DNA of 6,152 nucleotides from Campylobacteraceae bacterium. GTDB taxonomy: Bacteria > Campylobacterota > Campylobacteria > Campylobacterales > Sulfurovaceae. Location: assembly GCA_026986355.1 (NCBI GenBank), contig JALSOO010000252.1, positions 1-6,152 of the forward strand, read 5' to 3'. Below, one piece after another: positions 6,010-6,152 of this stretch. The notes under the pieces were generated by a model. It was not told where the DNA came from, did no database searches, and saw only the letters and a program-made list of their open reading frames with translations. How positions within the stretch are numbered: position 1 is the first letter of the stretch; each line of letters starts with the position of its first letter. Position numbers and translations under genes: made by a program.

Positions 6010-6152
6010 ATGCAAAAGATACAACAAGAGAATGGAGTAACAGGAAGTATGTTATTGATTACGGTCTTTTCCATAGCATTGGTTCTACTTCTGCTTATTC
6101 CAAATATCTATTTGGATAATCACATCTATTATGTGAGTAGAGATATTTCACA
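6010..6152 (+). CDS. Small bitopic membrane protein, probably FtsL-like (partial)
   Basis: The gene starts two bases after the rsmH stop and runs off the right edge; 47 codons are visible. An AAAGG ribosome binding site at 5999-6003 lies six bases before the ATG, inside the end of rsmH. The N-terminus is a short polar cytoplasmic stretch of about 12 residues (MQKIQQENGVTG), followed by one long hydrophobic segment from about 13 to 34 (rich in Leu, Ile, Val). The sequence then continues NIYLDNHIYYVSRDIS into the periplasm. This topology and the position directly after rsmH are those of FtsL, the septal protein that forms a coiled coil with FtsB and helps activate FtsW-FtsI. The coiled coil itself would lie beyond the edge, so the assignment rests on context and topology. 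FtsL is poorly conserved, and another small membrane protein cannot be excluded. Confidence 0.7.
   Translation, partial: MQKIQQENGVTGSMLLITVFSIALVLLLLIPNIYLDNHIYYVSRDIS

Overview
The window is a stretch of ordinary bacterial chromosome whose gene content and protein variants suggest a Campylobacterota member, perhaps Sulfurovum- or Sulfurimonas-like. The pointers are an AT-rich genome with AGA-rich arginine codon use, carB standing without carA, an RsmH with a CxC-x6-CxC insertion, and a very short FtsL-like gene directly after rsmH. The genus is inferred from memory of these families, not from a search.

Layout from left to right. Bases 1-314 are the 3' end of metH (B12-dependent methionine synthase, activation domain), closed by two tandem TAA stops. 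Facing it on the minus strand at 325-504 is a small gene for a 59-residue cysteine-rich lipoprotein that I do not recognise. Bases 505-683 are an AT-rich divergent intergenic region. It holds -10-like boxes for both neighbours, three GAAT-centred elements spaced exactly 11 bp apart, an imperfect 21-bp dyad, and an inverted repeat that overlaps the carB ribosome binding site.

From 684 to the right edge runs one tightly packed plus-strand cluster that looks like an operon: carB (carbamoyl-phosphate synthase large subunit), 6 bases, nagA (N-acetylglucosamine-6-phosphate deacetylase), a 4-base ATGA overlap, rsmH (16S rRNA m4C1402 methyltransferase), 2 bases, and the start of a small single-pass membrane protein that is probably FtsL-like and runs off the window.

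The cluster joins carbamoyl phosphate supply (pyrimidines and arginine), amino-sugar turnover that can feed peptidoglycan precursors, ribosome maturation and cell division. The rsmH-ftsL pair is the usual start of a division and cell wall (dcw) cluster; carB and nagA in front of it are the less expected part. I see no mobile element, CRISPR array, tRNA, rRNA or clearly novel multi-gene system. The items most worth a second look are the small lipoprotein, the phased repeats upstream of it, and the nagA-rsmH coupling.
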